Notes: generated from the letters alone by a model not told the origin. A stretch of 64,000 nucleotides of DNA from Novosphingobium barchaimii LL02 (GCF_001046635.1 NZ_KQ130453.1:439001-503000), one strand, 5' to 3'. Counted from the stretch's first letter, positions 24,939 to 34,818 are shown. Numbers and translations are program-made.

Positions 24939-27533
24939 TCAGAAGTTCACGCTGACCCTTCCATACAGGAAGCGCCCGTTGAAGCCGGCCGGCGAGAACG
25001 CGCTATAGGGAATGAAATACCCGTTCAGCCCATAGTTCTGGCCATTTTGCAGCCCGGCGTAGACCGTGTCGGGATAGCTGTCGAAGATGTTGTTGGCGCC
25101 CACCGCCAGTTCCAGCTGCTGGGTGGGCTTTATCCGCAGTTCCAGGTCGGCGATCCACTGGCGGCCCAGTTCCTGATCGCGCGCGGCATCGGCCCCGGGC
25201 GCCAGCACCTTGCCGTACCGGTTGGCGCGGGCAGTGAGGCCGACGATGTCGTAGTCCCAATCGAGCCCGACATTGATCTTGTCGCGCGGCTGGCCCCGGG
25301 TCAGGCGCAGCGATTCCTGGCGGCCGAACAGGGTCAGGCCGGGCAGGCTGGTCAGTTCAGCATAGTCGGTGATCTTGGTCTTGTTGTAGTTGTAGCCCGC
25401 CGTCAGCGAAAGGCGGCCAAAGCCCATGTCGGGCACGCGATAGGTGCCCACAACTTCGACGCCCTGCGTGCGCGTATCGATGCCGTTCACGAAGAAGCGC
25501 GCAGACGTGATATTGTTGAAGCCTGCTCCTTGCAGCAGCGAGACCACCTGTGCGCCCTGCAGGTTCTCGGTGACGACGATCCGGTCCTTGATCTTGATGT
25601 TATAATAGTCTGCCGTGATCGACAGGCCGTGTATCAGCGAGAAGGTCACGCCGCCCGAAAGATTGAGCGACTTTTCGGGATCGAGCGGCTGCGAGCCGAG
25701 CGCGATCGCGACCGGATCCGAGACGGGGAAAGTCCCGATCTCCACCAAAGTGCCGTTGACGTTGTTGGTTGAAGTCGTGGCATAATACTGCTGGTGCAGC
25801 GACGGGGCCCGGAAACCCGTGGAGATCGAACCGCGCAGGGCGATGCCGTCCACCGGCTCCAGCCGGGCCGCTGCCTTGCCGTTCACGGTATCGCCGAAGT
25901 CGCTGAAATGTTCGTAGCGACCGGCAAGCTGGAGGGTCAGGATATTCGCGAAGTCACCTTCCAGTTCCAGGTAGCCCGCGAAGCTGTCGCGGCTGGCGTC
26001 GACTTCGTTGCTGGGGCGAAAGCCGGGAAAGACCTGCGCGCCGGCTGCGCCGTTGAACGGAGGACCGGCATAAGGCCCGCCGAGGTAGCTTTGCGGGTCA
26101 CCGGCCTGGATGCGGAAGTTCTCGTTGCGATACTCGCCGCCGAACGCCACCGACAAGTCGGTGAAGCCCACGTCGAAGCTCTTCTGCAGGTCGAGATTGG
26201 CGGTCGTCTGACCGAAGGATAGCTTGCCTGCATCGAAGCGCTGCTGGCTGGCCTCGCTGCCGTAGGACACGTTGAAGCTGTCCTCGACGAAGAAGTGGAA
26301 CGAGTTGTGCCCGTAGGCAAGCGATGCGTCATAGTTCCACCCATCCACATTGCCCTTGAACCCGCCAGCAGCCGAGACATCCTCGATGGTCGAGACGATC
26401 AGGGGCAGGAAGCCTTCGGGGTAATAGGGCACGAAGCTGGTGGCGGAGGCCGAAAAGTCGCGATTGCGTGCGTCGTTCGGGCGGCGGAAGAAGCCCGCGC
26501 TTTCGGCATCGCGGATGCCGTAGCTGCCAAAAGCGTAGAATTCGACATCGGGACTGAGTTCGTAACCGCCGTTCAGGAAGAAGTTGTAATCGGTGGTCCC
26601 GGGATCACCGTAGCGGTGGTTGAAACGATTGACGGTCAACTCGCGCGGATCGGCCAGACCGCCGACGCTGGTGTATTGCTGGCGCGGATCGGCGCCGGAA
26701 CGATTGGTCGGGTCCTTGTCCTGATACTGCGCGGTAAAGTTGAGGTAGCCGGCATCGCCCACCGGCAGGCCGATATTGGTCGCCAAAGTCAGCGATTCGC
26801 CGTCGCGGCGCTTGCGCTTGCCGCCGGGCGCCAGCTGGTAGACACCGCCTGCACCGGCATTGGCATCCAGCGCGGGCTGGCCGTTCGCGCCCGTTACCAC
26901 GCCGCCGTAGTTGGCAACGCCGTCCATCGTCGTCACGTATTTGCCCCAGGTGGCCGAGGCATGCATCCCCGCCGACTTGCGCAGCTGGATGTTGATGACG
27001 CCTGCGATCGCGTCCGATCCGTACTGCGAGGACGCGCCGTCACGCAGCACTTCGATGCGTTCGATCGCGATCGTGGGGATGGTGTTGAGGTCGACCGCCG
27101 CCGAGCCGCGCCCCACCGATCCGTTGATGTTGAGCAGCGCCGAAGTGTGGCGCCGCTTGCCGTTGACCAGCACCAGCGTCTGGTCGGGAGACAGGCCGCG
27201 CAGCGTTGCCGGGCGCAGCGCGTCGGTGCCATCGGTGATCGACGGCTGCGGGAAGTTGAAGCTGGGCACGAGCTGGTTCAGCACGCGGGCGGTGTCGGTG
27301 TAGCCGGACTGGGTCAGCGCTGCTCCGCCGATCACGTCCACGGGAACCGTGCTGTCTGCCACGGTTCTGTCCTGCCTGCGCGAACCGATGACCACGATCT
27401 GGTCCTGCGGCGCCGCCTCTCCTTCAGCGGCCGGCCCCTGGCCGATGTCCTGCGCCTGTGTCGGCGTGGTTGAAAGTGAAATGGCAATCACCGCCACAGC
27501 GCAACCCGAAAACCTCTTCGCACCTAGAGTCAT
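24939..27533 (-). CDS. TonB-dependent outer-membrane receptor
   Basis: This is a receptor of 864 residues. A signal peptide ends TPTQA-QD near residue 28. The plug domain begins DQIVVIGSRR, with QSGYTDTARVLNQLVPSFNF, LRGLSPDQTLVLVNGKRRH and ERIEVLRDGASSQYGSDAIAGVINI. The barrel ends in FNGRFLYGRVSVNF with the terminal aromatic. No N-terminal signalling domain is present. The ATG follows GGAGTAAACC. It is convergent with the xylose operon and has no enzyme gene next to it on its own strand. A role in importing oligosaccharides is likely from location only; the ligand cannot be read from the sequence. Confidence 0.92.
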   Translation of the reverse strand: MTLGAKRFSGCAVAVIAISLSTTPTQAQDIGQGPAAEGEAAPQDQIVVIGSRRQDRTVADSTVPVDVIGGAALTQSGYTDTARVLNQLVPSFNFPQPSITDGTDALRPATLRGLSPDQTLVLVNGKRRHTSALLNINGSVGRGSAAVDLNTIPTIAIERIEVLRDGASSQYGSDAIAGVINIQLRKSAGMHASATWGKYVTTMDGVANYGGVVTGANGQPALDANAGAGGVYQLAPGGKRKRRDGESLTLATNIGLPVGDAGYLNFTAQYQDKDPTNRSGADPRQQYTSVGGLADPRELTVNRFNHRYGDPGTTDYNFFLNGGYELSPDVEFYAFGSYGIRDAESAGFFRRPNDARNRDFSASATSFVPYYPEGFLPLIVSTIEDVSAAGGFKGNVDGWNYDASLAYGHNSFHFFVEDSFNVSYGSEASQQRFDAGKLSFGQTTANLDLQKSFDVGFTDLSVAFGGEYRNENFRIQAGDPQSYLGGPYAGPPFNGAAGAQVFPGFRPSNEVDASRDSFAGYLELEGDFANILTLQLAGRYEHFSDFGDTVNGKAAARLEPVDGIALRGSISTGFRAPSLHQQYYATTSTNNVNGTLVEIGTFPVSDPVAIALGSQPLDPEKSLNLSGGVTFSLIHGLSITADYYNIKIKDRIVVTENLQGAQVVSLLQGAGFNNITSARFFVNGIDTRTQGVEVVGTYRVPDMGFGRLSLTAGYNYNKTKITDYAELTSLPGLTLFGRQESLRLTRGQPRDKINVGLDWDYDIVGLTARANRYGKVLAPGADAARDQELGRQWIADLELRIKPTQQLELAVGANNIFDSYPDTVYAGLQNGQNYGLNGYFIPYSAFSPAGFNGRFLYGRVSVNF

Positions 27534-27712
27534 GGTTTACTCCTGTTTTCCCCGCAGGGTGGAGTATGCCGCACTGCAACATGAAACGAACATACGATGC
27601 TGTAAGGTCGTGTTTTTCGTGCGCCTATGTTGCGGTCTTGTCACACTGTGGTCAATTACGGTGGGTATTTGCCTTTATGCGCCGCCCATTTGTTTGGTGT
27701 AAGCAAGGTGCC

Positions 27713-28195
27713 ATGCGCTATTATCTTGCCATCGCGGCCGGTCTTTGCCTGCTTGCTCCATCGGCGATGGCGCAAGGTGCCTTGCCGCCAGCGGAAAAGA
27801 CGGCGGCTTTCCGTGCGGGCGGGTTCAAGCTGCAAGGCGGGAAATGGCATGCGTGCGGCGATCCGGGGACGGCCAGTTACACCGCTGGCTCTGTCGAGAC
27901 CGTCAAGGACCTGAACGGAGATGGGCGCCCCGAAGTCGTCCTCACAGAGGGTAGTACGTACTGCTTCGGCAATACGGGAACGGGCTTCAAATTGCTGAGC
28001 AAGCAGGCGGACGGCACCTGGAAGCTCGTCACCGAAAGCGAAGGGATTGCTACCTTCCTGGCCGGGAAGGGCGTTGGTGGATGGCCCGACATCGAGATCG
28101 GCGGTCCCGGCTTCTGCTTTCCGGTAGAGCGCTGGAACGGCCGGGACTATGTGCTCAACCGCCATCAGTATGAAGGCAAGCCCTGCCGGCCCTAG
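27713..28195 (+). CDS. Small secreted protein of unknown function
   Basis: About 160 residues, with a clear signal peptide ending APSAMA-QG near residue 21. The mature part contains VKDLNGDGRPEVVLTEGS, an Asp/Asn-rich loop like those of FG-GAP/VCBS repeats or EF-hand-type calcium loops. Four cysteines are spread over the mature part (ACGD, TYCF, GFCF, KPCRP), which could form disulfides in the periplasm. The ATG at 27713 follows AAGGTG. It is divergent from the TonB receptor. Its TAG stop overlaps the stop of the converging LysR gene. No function can be assigned. Confidence 0.75.
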   Translation: MRYYLAIAAGLCLLAPSAMAQGALPPAEKTAAFRAGGFKLQGGKWHACGDPGTASYTAGSVETVKDLNGDGRPEVVLTEGSTYCFGNTGTGFKLLSKQADGTWKLVTESEGIATFLAGKGVGGWPDIEIGGPGFCFPVERWNGRDYVLNRHQYEGKPCRP

Positions 28196-29151
28196 CCGCT
28201 TCGCGCGCGGTTGCCAGACCACACCGCCGCCAGGCCGCCGGGCAGGGCTTTGGCCAGATAGCCTGCGATCTCGGCGGCGGAAGGGTGCTCGGCCGCCAGA
28301 CGTGCGCCTTGCAGCAGTACCACCTTGCGCCGGATGGATGGCTGGGTCAGCGGAACGACCGCCAGCGCTTCATGATCGTGGCCGCGCACGTAAAGGCGGG
28401 GCATCACCCCCGCCGCAAGGCCGCTTTCCACGAGGCCAAACAGCGATTCCATGTGATCTACCCGGTAGCGGCGCGAATGGACGATGTTGTTCTCGCGCAT
28501 GGCGGCCGCGCTGATTTCGCCGATGCTGCCGCTGGTGAAGTGCACTACTTCCATCTCGGCAAGCGCGCTCCATGGCAGCTGCGCGGCGCCGGCCAGCGGG
28601 TGTTCGCGCGATAGCACCAGCGTCATCTCGTCCTCGATCAGCGGGGTGGAGACCAGCCCCTCCTCGATAAGGCTGGCGACGCAGACGGCCATGTCCAGCG
28701 CGCCGCGATGCAGCTGCGCGATGAGGGCGTCGCTGGTCCCGTCCGTCAGGTGCAGGTTCACGCGGTGGGCGTCCTGATCGATCCCGGCAACGATTTGCGC
28801 GGCGGCGGGCAGGGCCGAGGGCACCGAGCCGATGCGCACCGTCGCCCGGCTGCGCTGCAAGGTGTCGCTCATGTCCTGAAAGGCGTTGTCCGCCGTCGTC
28901 AGCAGGCGCCACGCATGGGGCAGCAGGGATTGCCCGGCCTCTGTCAGGACGACGCTGTGGGTGGTGCGATCGAACAGGCGGGTGTCGAGCAGGTGTTCGA
29001 TCTGGCGGATCGCGGCGCTGAGCGCCGGCTGGGAGACGGCCATGGTTTCCGCCGCCCGGCTGAAGTTTCCGCTCTGGCTCAACGCCACGAAAAAGCGCAA
29101 TTGCCGGATAGAGAGCGGCATGCGGCCGGCGGGCAGCTGTCTGGACGGCAT
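28192..29151 (-). CDS. LysR-family transcriptional regulator
   Basis: This regulator has about 319 residues. The N-terminal winged HTH is LSIRQLRFFVALSQSGNFSRAAETMAVSQ followed by PALSAAIRQIEHLLDTRLFDRT, and the rest is the LysR substrate-binding domain. Starts at 29151 and 29121 are both possible. A TATAAT-like -10 at 29186-29181 on this strand would put the transcript start near 29174, which argues against the longer TTG start at 29178. It is divergent from the purine TonB-receptor operon, so that operon is its likely target. The effector is unknown. Its stop overlaps that of the converging small secreted protein. Confidence 0.88.
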   Translation of the reverse strand: MPSRQLPAGRMPLSIRQLRFFVALSQSGNFSRAAETMAVSQPALSAAIRQIEHLLDTRLFDRTTHSVVLTEAGQSLLPHAWRLLTTADNAFQDMSDTLQRSRATVRIGSVPSALPAAAQIVAGIDQDAHRVNLHLTDGTSDALIAQLHRGALDMAVCVASLIEEGLVSTPLIEDEMTLVLSREHPLAGAAQLPWSALAEMEVVHFTSGSIGEISAAAMRENNIVHSRRYRVDHMESLFGLVESGLAAGVMPRLYVRGHDHEALAVVPLTQPSIRRKVVLLQGARLAAEHPSAAEIAGYLAKALPGGLAAVWSGNRARSG

Positions 29152-29180
29152 GCAACAGATTCCCTGACGGAGTTGCAACG

Positions 29181-29233
29181 ATTATAAGGCAATTTTATGA
29201 AATGATAAATATAAACAGTTTCCATTAATAGAA
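29181..29233. promoter_or_regulatory. Divergent lysR / receptor promoter region with possible LysR box
   Basis: On the minus strand TTATCA (29208-29203) and TATAAT (29186-29181) are spaced by 16 bp and suit a lysR promoter. TTCCATTAATAGAA (29220-29233) is a nearly palindromic AT-rich site of the general LysR type. Both assignments are tentative. Confidence 0.35.
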
Positions 29234-29389
29234 GGCCCGACATAGCCTCATTCCTGTCCTGCCATCCGGGCCGTATGAGGCGAACCCGGGCGGCTTTCGG
29301 CGCATCAACGCGGAAAATCCGTGGCGCCCGAAAACACAGGGACAGTGGATGATCCTGACAGGCCGCGAGATTTCTCAAGGGGGTTTTCC

Positions 29390-32377
29390 ATGCTGTCGTC
29401 TGCCGTCGCCGCACGTTCACCGCATCAGGTTTCATCCAAAGGCCGGGCATCGCGCGCCATGCGTACCGCAACGCTGATGACCGCTTCGCTGCTGGCCCTT
29501 TCGCCGGCCATCGCCTTTGCGCAGGACACTGCCGCTCCGGAAGCCGGTCCCGCGGGCGGCAATGACATCGTGGTTACCGGATCGCGCATCCGCGTCCCCA
29601 ACGCGACCAGCGTCAGCCCGATCACGACGGTGAGCAGCGAAGACCTCGCGCAGCGCGGCGTCACCCGCCTGGAAGACATGCTCAACACCCTGCCGCAGGT
29701 CTATGCCGACCAGGGCGGCGGCAACCGCGGCGGCACCGTGGGCGCCAGCGGCACCGCGACGATCAACCTGCGCAACCTCGGCAACCAGCGCACTCTGGTG
29801 CTCATCAATGGCCGCCGTCTGATGCAGGGCGATCCGGCCCGCTCTGCCGCGCAGGCAGCCGACATCAACAACGTGCCCGCCGCCCTGGTGGAGCGCATCG
29901 ACGTGGTGACCGGCGGCGCCTCGGCGGTCTACGGTTCGGACGCGCTGGCAGGCGTGGTCAACTTCGAGCTGAAGAAGAACTTCGAAGGCGTCCAGCTCGA
30001 CGCCAGCTCGGGCGTTTTCCAGCACGACAACGGCAATTCGATCGCCTCGGTCGCAACCGCCGCCGGGCAGGACGTGCCCACCGGCAGCACCGTGGGCGGC
30101 CTGCAGCAGAGCTTCTCGGTCACCGCCGGTCACAACTTCGCCGATGGCCGAGGCAACATCACAGGCTTCGTGAGCTATCGCCACATCGACGGCGTCGGCA
30201 CGTCCGAGCGCGACTTCTCGATCTGCAACCTTAACGCGACTGCGGCGGGCTATTCCTGCTCGCTTTCTTCAACGACCTACCCCGCGCAGTTCCAGCTGAC
30301 CAACCCGGCGACCGGCGCGACGCGCGGCAGTTACACGCTGAACCCCACCACCGGTAACACCTTCCGCACCTACCGCACGTCGGACGGTTTCAACAACGGC
30401 AACACCTACGACCTGCAGGCACCGGACGAGCGTATCAACGCCGACCTGCTCGCCCACTTCGAGGTGTCGCCCGCCCTCGAACTCTACGGTGAGGCCATGT
30501 TCATGCGCGACAAGGCCGACATCCGCCTGTCGCCCACCGGCGTGTTCACCGTGCCGGAAAGCATCAACTGCTCCAACCCGTTCCTGTCGGCGCAGCAGAA
30601 GAACCTGATGTGCACCTCGGTGGGCCTGACCGACGCGCAGAGCGCCACCGTCAACGTGTCGCTGCGCAACGCGCCCGGCGGATCGCGCCATGATTACACC
30701 AAGCACACGTCCTACCGCGCGGTTGGCGGCGTGCGCGGCGAGATCGCGCCCGGCTGGCGCTACGACGCCTACGCGCAGTATGGCCGCACCAACTACAGCT
30801 CGCGCCTGACCGGCGACATATCGCTCGCCAGCTTCGCCAATTCGCTGCGCGCGGTGACCAACAGCAGCGGCCAGATCGTCTGTGAGAACGCGGCGGACGG
30901 CTGCGTCCCGCTCAACATCTTCTCGACCACCGGCGTCACCGCCGATGCGCTGAACTACGTGCAGGGCACCTTCACCCGTACCGGCTTTACCGAAGAGACG
31001 ATCGTGAGCGGATCGGTGACTGGCGACCTTGGCGTCGCCAGTCCGTTCGCCAGCAACCCGATCAGCGTCGCGCTGGGCACCGAGTATCGCAAGGAGCGGA
31101 TCGGGTTCACTCCCGACACGCACTATTCCAGCCGCGACGTGGCCGGCAACTCGGGCGGCGAATACCCGATCTCCGGCTCGTTCGACGTCAAGGAACTCTA
31201 CGGCGAAGTGCGCGTGCCGCTGGTCGAGGATCGGCCGTTCTTCAAGAGCCTCGCCGTCGAAGGCGGCGCGCGCTACTCGCACTACAGCACCGCTGGCGAC
31301 ACTTTCGCGTGGAAGGCGGGCGCTGAATGGTCGCCGGTCGACGCGATCCGCTTCCGTGGCAGCTTCCAGCACGCGGTCCGCGCGCCCAATCTGGTCGAGC
31401 TGTTCGGTCCGCAGCGCGTCACCACCGCGCGTCTGACCGATCCGTGCGAGGGCGTGCGGCCCACCGCGACTTTCGCGCAGTGCGCCCAGTCCGGCGTGAC
31501 CGCCACGCAGTACGGCACGATCGAGCCGGCAGCGGGCCAGCTTTCCGGCGCGCTCGTCGGAGGTAACCCGAACCTCAAGCCCGAAAAGTCGAACACCAAG
31601 TCGTTCGGCGTGCAGATCGCGCCGCCGTTCCTGCGCGGCCTGACGCTGTCGGTCGATTACTTCGACATCAAGGTGGACGATCTGATCACCACCTTGCCCG
31701 CCACGATCACGCTGAGCCAGTGCATCAACGCCGGCACCTTCTGCGACCAGATCCTGCGTAATCCGGCCACCGGTTCGCTGGTGACGACCGGCTACGTGCT
31801 GACCACGAACCTCAACGCGGGTTACCTCCAGACCACCGGCATCGACTTTTCGGCCAGCGCGAAGCAGGACCTTGGCGATCTGGTGAAGGCGGATCTGGGC
31901 ACCGTGGGCTTCAACTTCTCGGGTACGCGCACCAACAAATACGAAGTGCAGATCGTGCCCGGCACCCAGGCCTATCGCTGCGACGGCTACTTCGGCGTGA
32001 CCTGCGGCCAGCCGATCCCGACCTGGCGCCACCGCGCCGAAGTCAACTGGACCGCGCCCAGCGGCGCCATCCGCCTCGCGGCGACGTGGCGCTACATTGG
32101 CGGCACCCGCAACGACAAGTCGAGCAGCGCGACGTTCCTGGCCGGCACCTATCAGCCCTACGACTACAAGCTGAAGGCGGTGAACTACTTCGATCTGGCA
32201 GCTTCCTTCGACGTGTCCGGTTCGTACACGCTGCGTCTGGGCATCAGCAACGTCTTCGACCGCGATCCGCCGATCACCGCCAGCACCAGCGGGCAGACGT
32301 CGAACGGCGCGTTCTATGCGGGCATGTACGACTCGCTTGGCCGCTATCTTTTCGCCAGCGTGACCGCCAAGCTCTGA
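29390..32377 (+). CDS. TonB-dependent receptor, probably for nucleosides or purines
   Basis: This is an outer-membrane receptor of about 995 residues. It starts with an unusually long basic leader of about 23 residues, then a signal-peptide core MRTATLMTASLLALSPAIAFA-QD. The plug opens with DIVVTGSRIRVPNATSVSP and includes LNTLPQVYADQGGGNRGG, LRNLGNQRTLVLINGRR and ERIDVVTGGASAVYGSDALAGVVNF. The barrel ends GRYLFASVTAKL. The ATG at 29390 follows AAGGGGG. It is 42 bp upstream of a secreted nucleoside hydrolase, then a purine permease and adenosine deaminase, so nucleoside uptake is the natural reading. Substrate is inferred from context. Confidence 0.92.
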   Translation: MLSSAVAARSPHQVSSKGRASRAMRTATLMTASLLALSPAIAFAQDTAAPEAGPAGGNDIVVTGSRIRVPNATSVSPITTVSSEDLAQRGVTRLEDMLNTLPQVYADQGGGNRGGTVGASGTATINLRNLGNQRTLVLINGRRLMQGDPARSAAQAADINNVPAALVERIDVVTGGASAVYGSDALAGVVNFELKKNFEGVQLDASSGVFQHDNGNSIASVATAAGQDVPTGSTVGGLQQSFSVTAGHNFADGRGNITGFVSYRHIDGVGTSERDFSICNLNATAAGYSCSLSSTTYPAQFQLTNPATGATRGSYTLNPTTGNTFRTYRTSDGFNNGNTYDLQAPDERINADLLAHFEVSPALELYGEAMFMRDKADIRLSPTGVFTVPESINCSNPFLSAQQKNLMCTSVGLTDAQSATVNVSLRNAPGGSRHDYTKHTSYRAVGGVRGEIAPGWRYDAYAQYGRTNYSSRLTGDISLASFANSLRAVTNSSGQIVCENAADGCVPLNIFSTTGVTADALNYVQGTFTRTGFTEETIVSGSVTGDLGVASPFASNPISVALGTEYRKERIGFTPDTHYSSRDVAGNSGGEYPISGSFDVKELYGEVRVPLVEDRPFFKSLAVEGGARYSHYSTAGDTFAWKAGAEWSPVDAIRFRGSFQHAVRAPNLVELFGPQRVTTARLTDPCEGVRPTATFAQCAQSGVTATQYGTIEPAAGQLSGALVGGNPNLKPEKSNTKSFGVQIAPPFLRGLTLSVDYFDIKVDDLITTLPATITLSQCINAGTFCDQILRNPATGSLVTTGYVLTTNLNAGYLQTTGIDFSASAKQDLGDLVKADLGTVGFNFSGTRTNKYEVQIVPGTQAYRCDGYFGVTCGQPIPTWRHRAEVNWTAPSGAIRLAATWRYIGGTRNDKSSSATFLAGTYQPYDYKLKAVNYFDLAASFDVSGSYTLRLGISNVFDRDPPITASTSGQTSNGAFYAGMYDSLGRYLFASVTAKL

Positions 32378-32419
32378 TCTTGGACGACGGAATACCGGGA
32401 ACCTAGGGAACGTTCGCGC

Positions 32420-33496
32420 ATGAAAAAACTGCTGACCATACTGCTTGCAGGCGCGGCGTTGCTGGGATCGGTGCCCGAGGCACTGGCCGCCGAGGACGAC
32501 CGGGTCATGATCTTCTTCGACAACGATTTCCTCGGCCCCGGGCAGAGCAATATCCAGTCGATGATCCCGCTGCTGCGGGACAGCCGGGTTAACCTGATCG
32601 GCGTCGGCGTCGTCACCGGCGATGCCTGGATGACGGAAGAGACGCAGCATCTGCTGCGCTTCCTAGAGATCGCGGGGCGTCCCGAAGTGCCGGTGCACAA
32701 GGGTGCCTCGATGCCGCTGCTGCGCACCCAGGCCGAGATGGCGAACTGGGAGGCGCGCTACGGCCGCATTCCGTTCAAGGGCGCTTGGAATGCGCCCCGC
32801 CCGGGCCGTACCTATCATCCCAACGAGCCTGACCTTGTGCCGCCGATGCCCGAAGGCACGCCGCGCATCAAGGCGCAGGCGAACGGCGCGGTCGACGCGC
32901 TGATCGCGGCGGTTCGCGCCCATCCCGGCAAAGTGACTATCGTCTCCGCCGGGCCGCTCACCAATATTGCGCTGGCTCTTCGGGTCGCACCGGACATAGC
33001 GCAGCTGGCGAAGGAAATCGTGATAGAACCAGGAAAACTGGACACGGCCTTCGCCCGCACCACTTCCAACACCGACTATTCGACGGACTTCAACTTCCTG
33101 TTCGACCCCGAAGCGGCGCACATCGTGCTGACGGCGCCGTGGAAGTCGATCACGCTGGTCGGCAACGTCAGCTCGAAAGTGAAAGCGACGCCCGAGGTGG
33201 TGGACAGCATCGCCAGCGCGGGAAGCCCCGTGGCGAAATACGTGAAGACCTATGCCCGCCTCGGCCAGCCGTTCTGGGACGAGGTGACCGTTGCCGTCGC
33301 TATCGACCGTTCGCTCGTCACCGACGACCTCGTCGTGCGGATGGACGTCGATACGATGCCAGGCATGCATTACGGCGAACCGCAGGTATGGACCGAGGAA
33401 ATGGCGCCGAAGGCGGGTGAACGCCCCGTCCACATCGTGCGCGCCATCGACGAGGAGCGCTTCCTCGCCGGCTTCGTGGCCCAGGCCCGCAAGTGA
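32420..33496 (+). CDS. Exported nucleoside hydrolase family protein
   Basis: The protein has 358 residues and a Sec signal peptide ending PEALA-AE near residue 23, so it should work in the periplasm. It belongs to the inosine-uridine nucleoside hydrolase superfamily: VNLIGVGVVTGDAW, VPVHKGAS, VTIVSAGPLTNIALALR, FNFLFDPEAAHIVL and DEVTVAVAIDRS. The usual N-terminal calcium motif DxDxGxDD is altered to DNDFLGPGQSN (Asp34 and Asp36 remain, the later Asp pair is lost). It is followed by a purine permease and adenosine deaminase, and the GTG of the permease overlaps its stop. It would split nucleosides to base and ribose, but the changed motif means activity should be tested. Confidence 0.85.
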   Translation: MKKLLTILLAGAALLGSVPEALAAEDDRVMIFFDNDFLGPGQSNIQSMIPLLRDSRVNLIGVGVVTGDAWMTEETQHLLRFLEIAGRPEVPVHKGASMPLLRTQAEMANWEARYGRIPFKGAWNAPRPGRTYHPNEPDLVPPMPEGTPRIKAQANGAVDALIAAVRAHPGKVTIVSAGPLTNIALALRVAPDIAQLAKEIVIEPGKLDTAFARTTSNTDYSTDFNFLFDPEAAHIVLTAPWKSITLVGNVSSKVKATPEVVDSIASAGSPVAKYVKTYARLGQPFWDEVTVAVAIDRSLVTDDLVVRMDVDTMPGMHYGEPQVWTEEMAPKAGERPVHIVRAIDEERFLAGFVAQARK

Positions 33497-34818
33497 CCGC
33501 CCCGAAGCAGGGCCTGCTGGAACGCCGCTTCGCGCTGACTGCGCGGGGGACAAGCATCCCGCGCGAGATGATCGCGGGGATGACCACGTTCCTTGCGGCC
33601 GCCTACCTTATCGTCGTCATCCCCTCGCTGCTGGCCAGCGGCGGGATGGACCGCGCGGCCGTCACCGCCGGGGTCATCATCGTGATGGCGGTGGGCAGCA
33701 TTGCCATGGCCCTTTACGCCAACCTGCCGTTCATCGTCGGCCCCGGCATCGGCGGATCGGCGATCCTTGGCGTCACGCTGGCGCAGGTGGAGCATATCCC
33801 CTGGCAGACGGGCCTTGGCATCGCGATGATGTCGGGCATCGCTTTTGTCATCCTCACCCTGACGGGCGCGCGCGAGATGGTCGTGCGCATGATTCCGCCG
33901 CAGATCAAGCTGGGCCTTGGCGCCTCGATCGGGCTGTTCATCGCGATGCTCGGCTGCCGCGATGCGGGGCTGGTGTCGGTGGACGTGAAGCGCCATGCGC
34001 TGGCGCTGGGTGACTTCAGCCAGCCGGGGCCGGTGGTGGCCCTGATCGGCCTTGCCGTCGCCATTGCCCTCCAGGCCCGGCGCGTGCCCGGCGCGGTGCT
34101 GGTCGGGATCGTCGCGGCGGCGCTGGTCGGGGTGCCGCTTGGCATCACCAGCTTTACCGGCGGTTTGTCGCTGCCGCATTCGCCCATGCCGGTGACCGGC
34201 AAGGTCGACCTGCTCGGCGCGTTCACCCTGGTGGCGCTGCCCTACATGTTCACCTTCTTCGCGGCGGAGTTCTTCTCCACCCTGGGCACCACACTGGCGA
34301 TCGGCGCCAAGGCCGGGCTGACGGACGAGCAGGGCAACCTGCCCGGCATCGAGCGTCCGTTCCTGGTCGACTCGCTGGCGGCCACGCTGGGCCCGCTGGT
34401 CGGCGTGCCGGGCGGAACCGCGCTGGTGGAATCGGCTGCCGGCGTGGAAGCGGGCGGGCGTACCGGCCTGACGCCGCTGACCGCCGCCGGCCTGTTCCTG
34501 CTGACCCTGCTGCTGATGCCGCTGGCGATGGCGATCCCGCGCGAGGCGACCGCGCCCGCCCTGATCCTCATCGGCATATCCATGCTCGGCACGATCCGTA
34601 ACGCCAAGGGAGACGATATCGTCGACCTGTTCCCGGCGATGGCGATGATGCTCCTCACGCTGATTTCCAACAGCTTCGGCACCGGGATCGCGGGCGGACT
34701 GCTGGTCCATGTGATCGTTCAGGTGCTGGCGGGGCGCTGGCGGGAAATCCCGCTGGGCCTGTTCATCCTGACATTGCCGCTTGGCTACTATTTCTACGGC
34801 GCCGCCACCGCGCATTGA
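33493..34818 (+). CDS. NCS2-family purine permease (AzgA/GhxP type)
   Basis: This is an inner-membrane carrier of 441 residues with about 12-14 helices. Near the start, SIPREMIAGMTTFLAAAYLIVV is typical of AzgA-like proteins (split here as SIPREMIAGMTTF and LAAAYLIVV). Other family marks are LPFIVGPGIGGSAI, IPPQIKLGLGASIGLFIAMLG, FFAAEFFSTLGTTLAIG and GVPGGTALVESAAGVEAGGRTGLT. These fit uptake of adenine, guanine or hypoxanthine. The start is a GTG overlapping the nucleoside-hydrolase stop by 4 bp. It is between the hydrolase and adenosine deaminase, so it should import the free base made in the periplasm. Confidence 0.92.
   Translation: MTAPKQGLLERRFALTARGTSIPREMIAGMTTFLAAAYLIVVIPSLLASGGMDRAAVTAGVIIVMAVGSIAMALYANLPFIVGPGIGGSAILGVTLAQVEHIPWQTGLGIAMMSGIAFVILTLTGAREMVVRMIPPQIKLGLGASIGLFIAMLGCRDAGLVSVDVKRHALALGDFSQPGPVVALIGLAVAIALQARRVPGAVLVGIVAAALVGVPLGITSFTGGLSLPHSPMPVTGKVDLLGAFTLVALPYMFTFFAAEFFSTLGTTLAIGAKAGLTDEQGNLPGIERPFLVDSLAATLGPLVGVPGGTALVESAAGVEAGGRTGLTPLTAAGLFLLTLLLMPLAMAIPREATAPALILIGISMLGTIRNAKGDDIVDLFPAMAMMLLTLISNSFGTGIAGGLLVHVIVQVLAGRWREIPLGLFILTLPLGYYFYGAATAH

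Noticed and set aside
26295-27473. A 392-codon plus-strand frame opposite the 24.9-27.5 kb receptor
   Set aside because: Shadow of the receptor plug and barrel region; no domain or start signal.
30269-32650. A 793-codon open frame on the minus strand opposite the purine TonB receptor
   Set aside because: The plus strand has a full receptor with signal peptide and plug motifs. The antisense frame has no family content and results from GC-rich codon bias.
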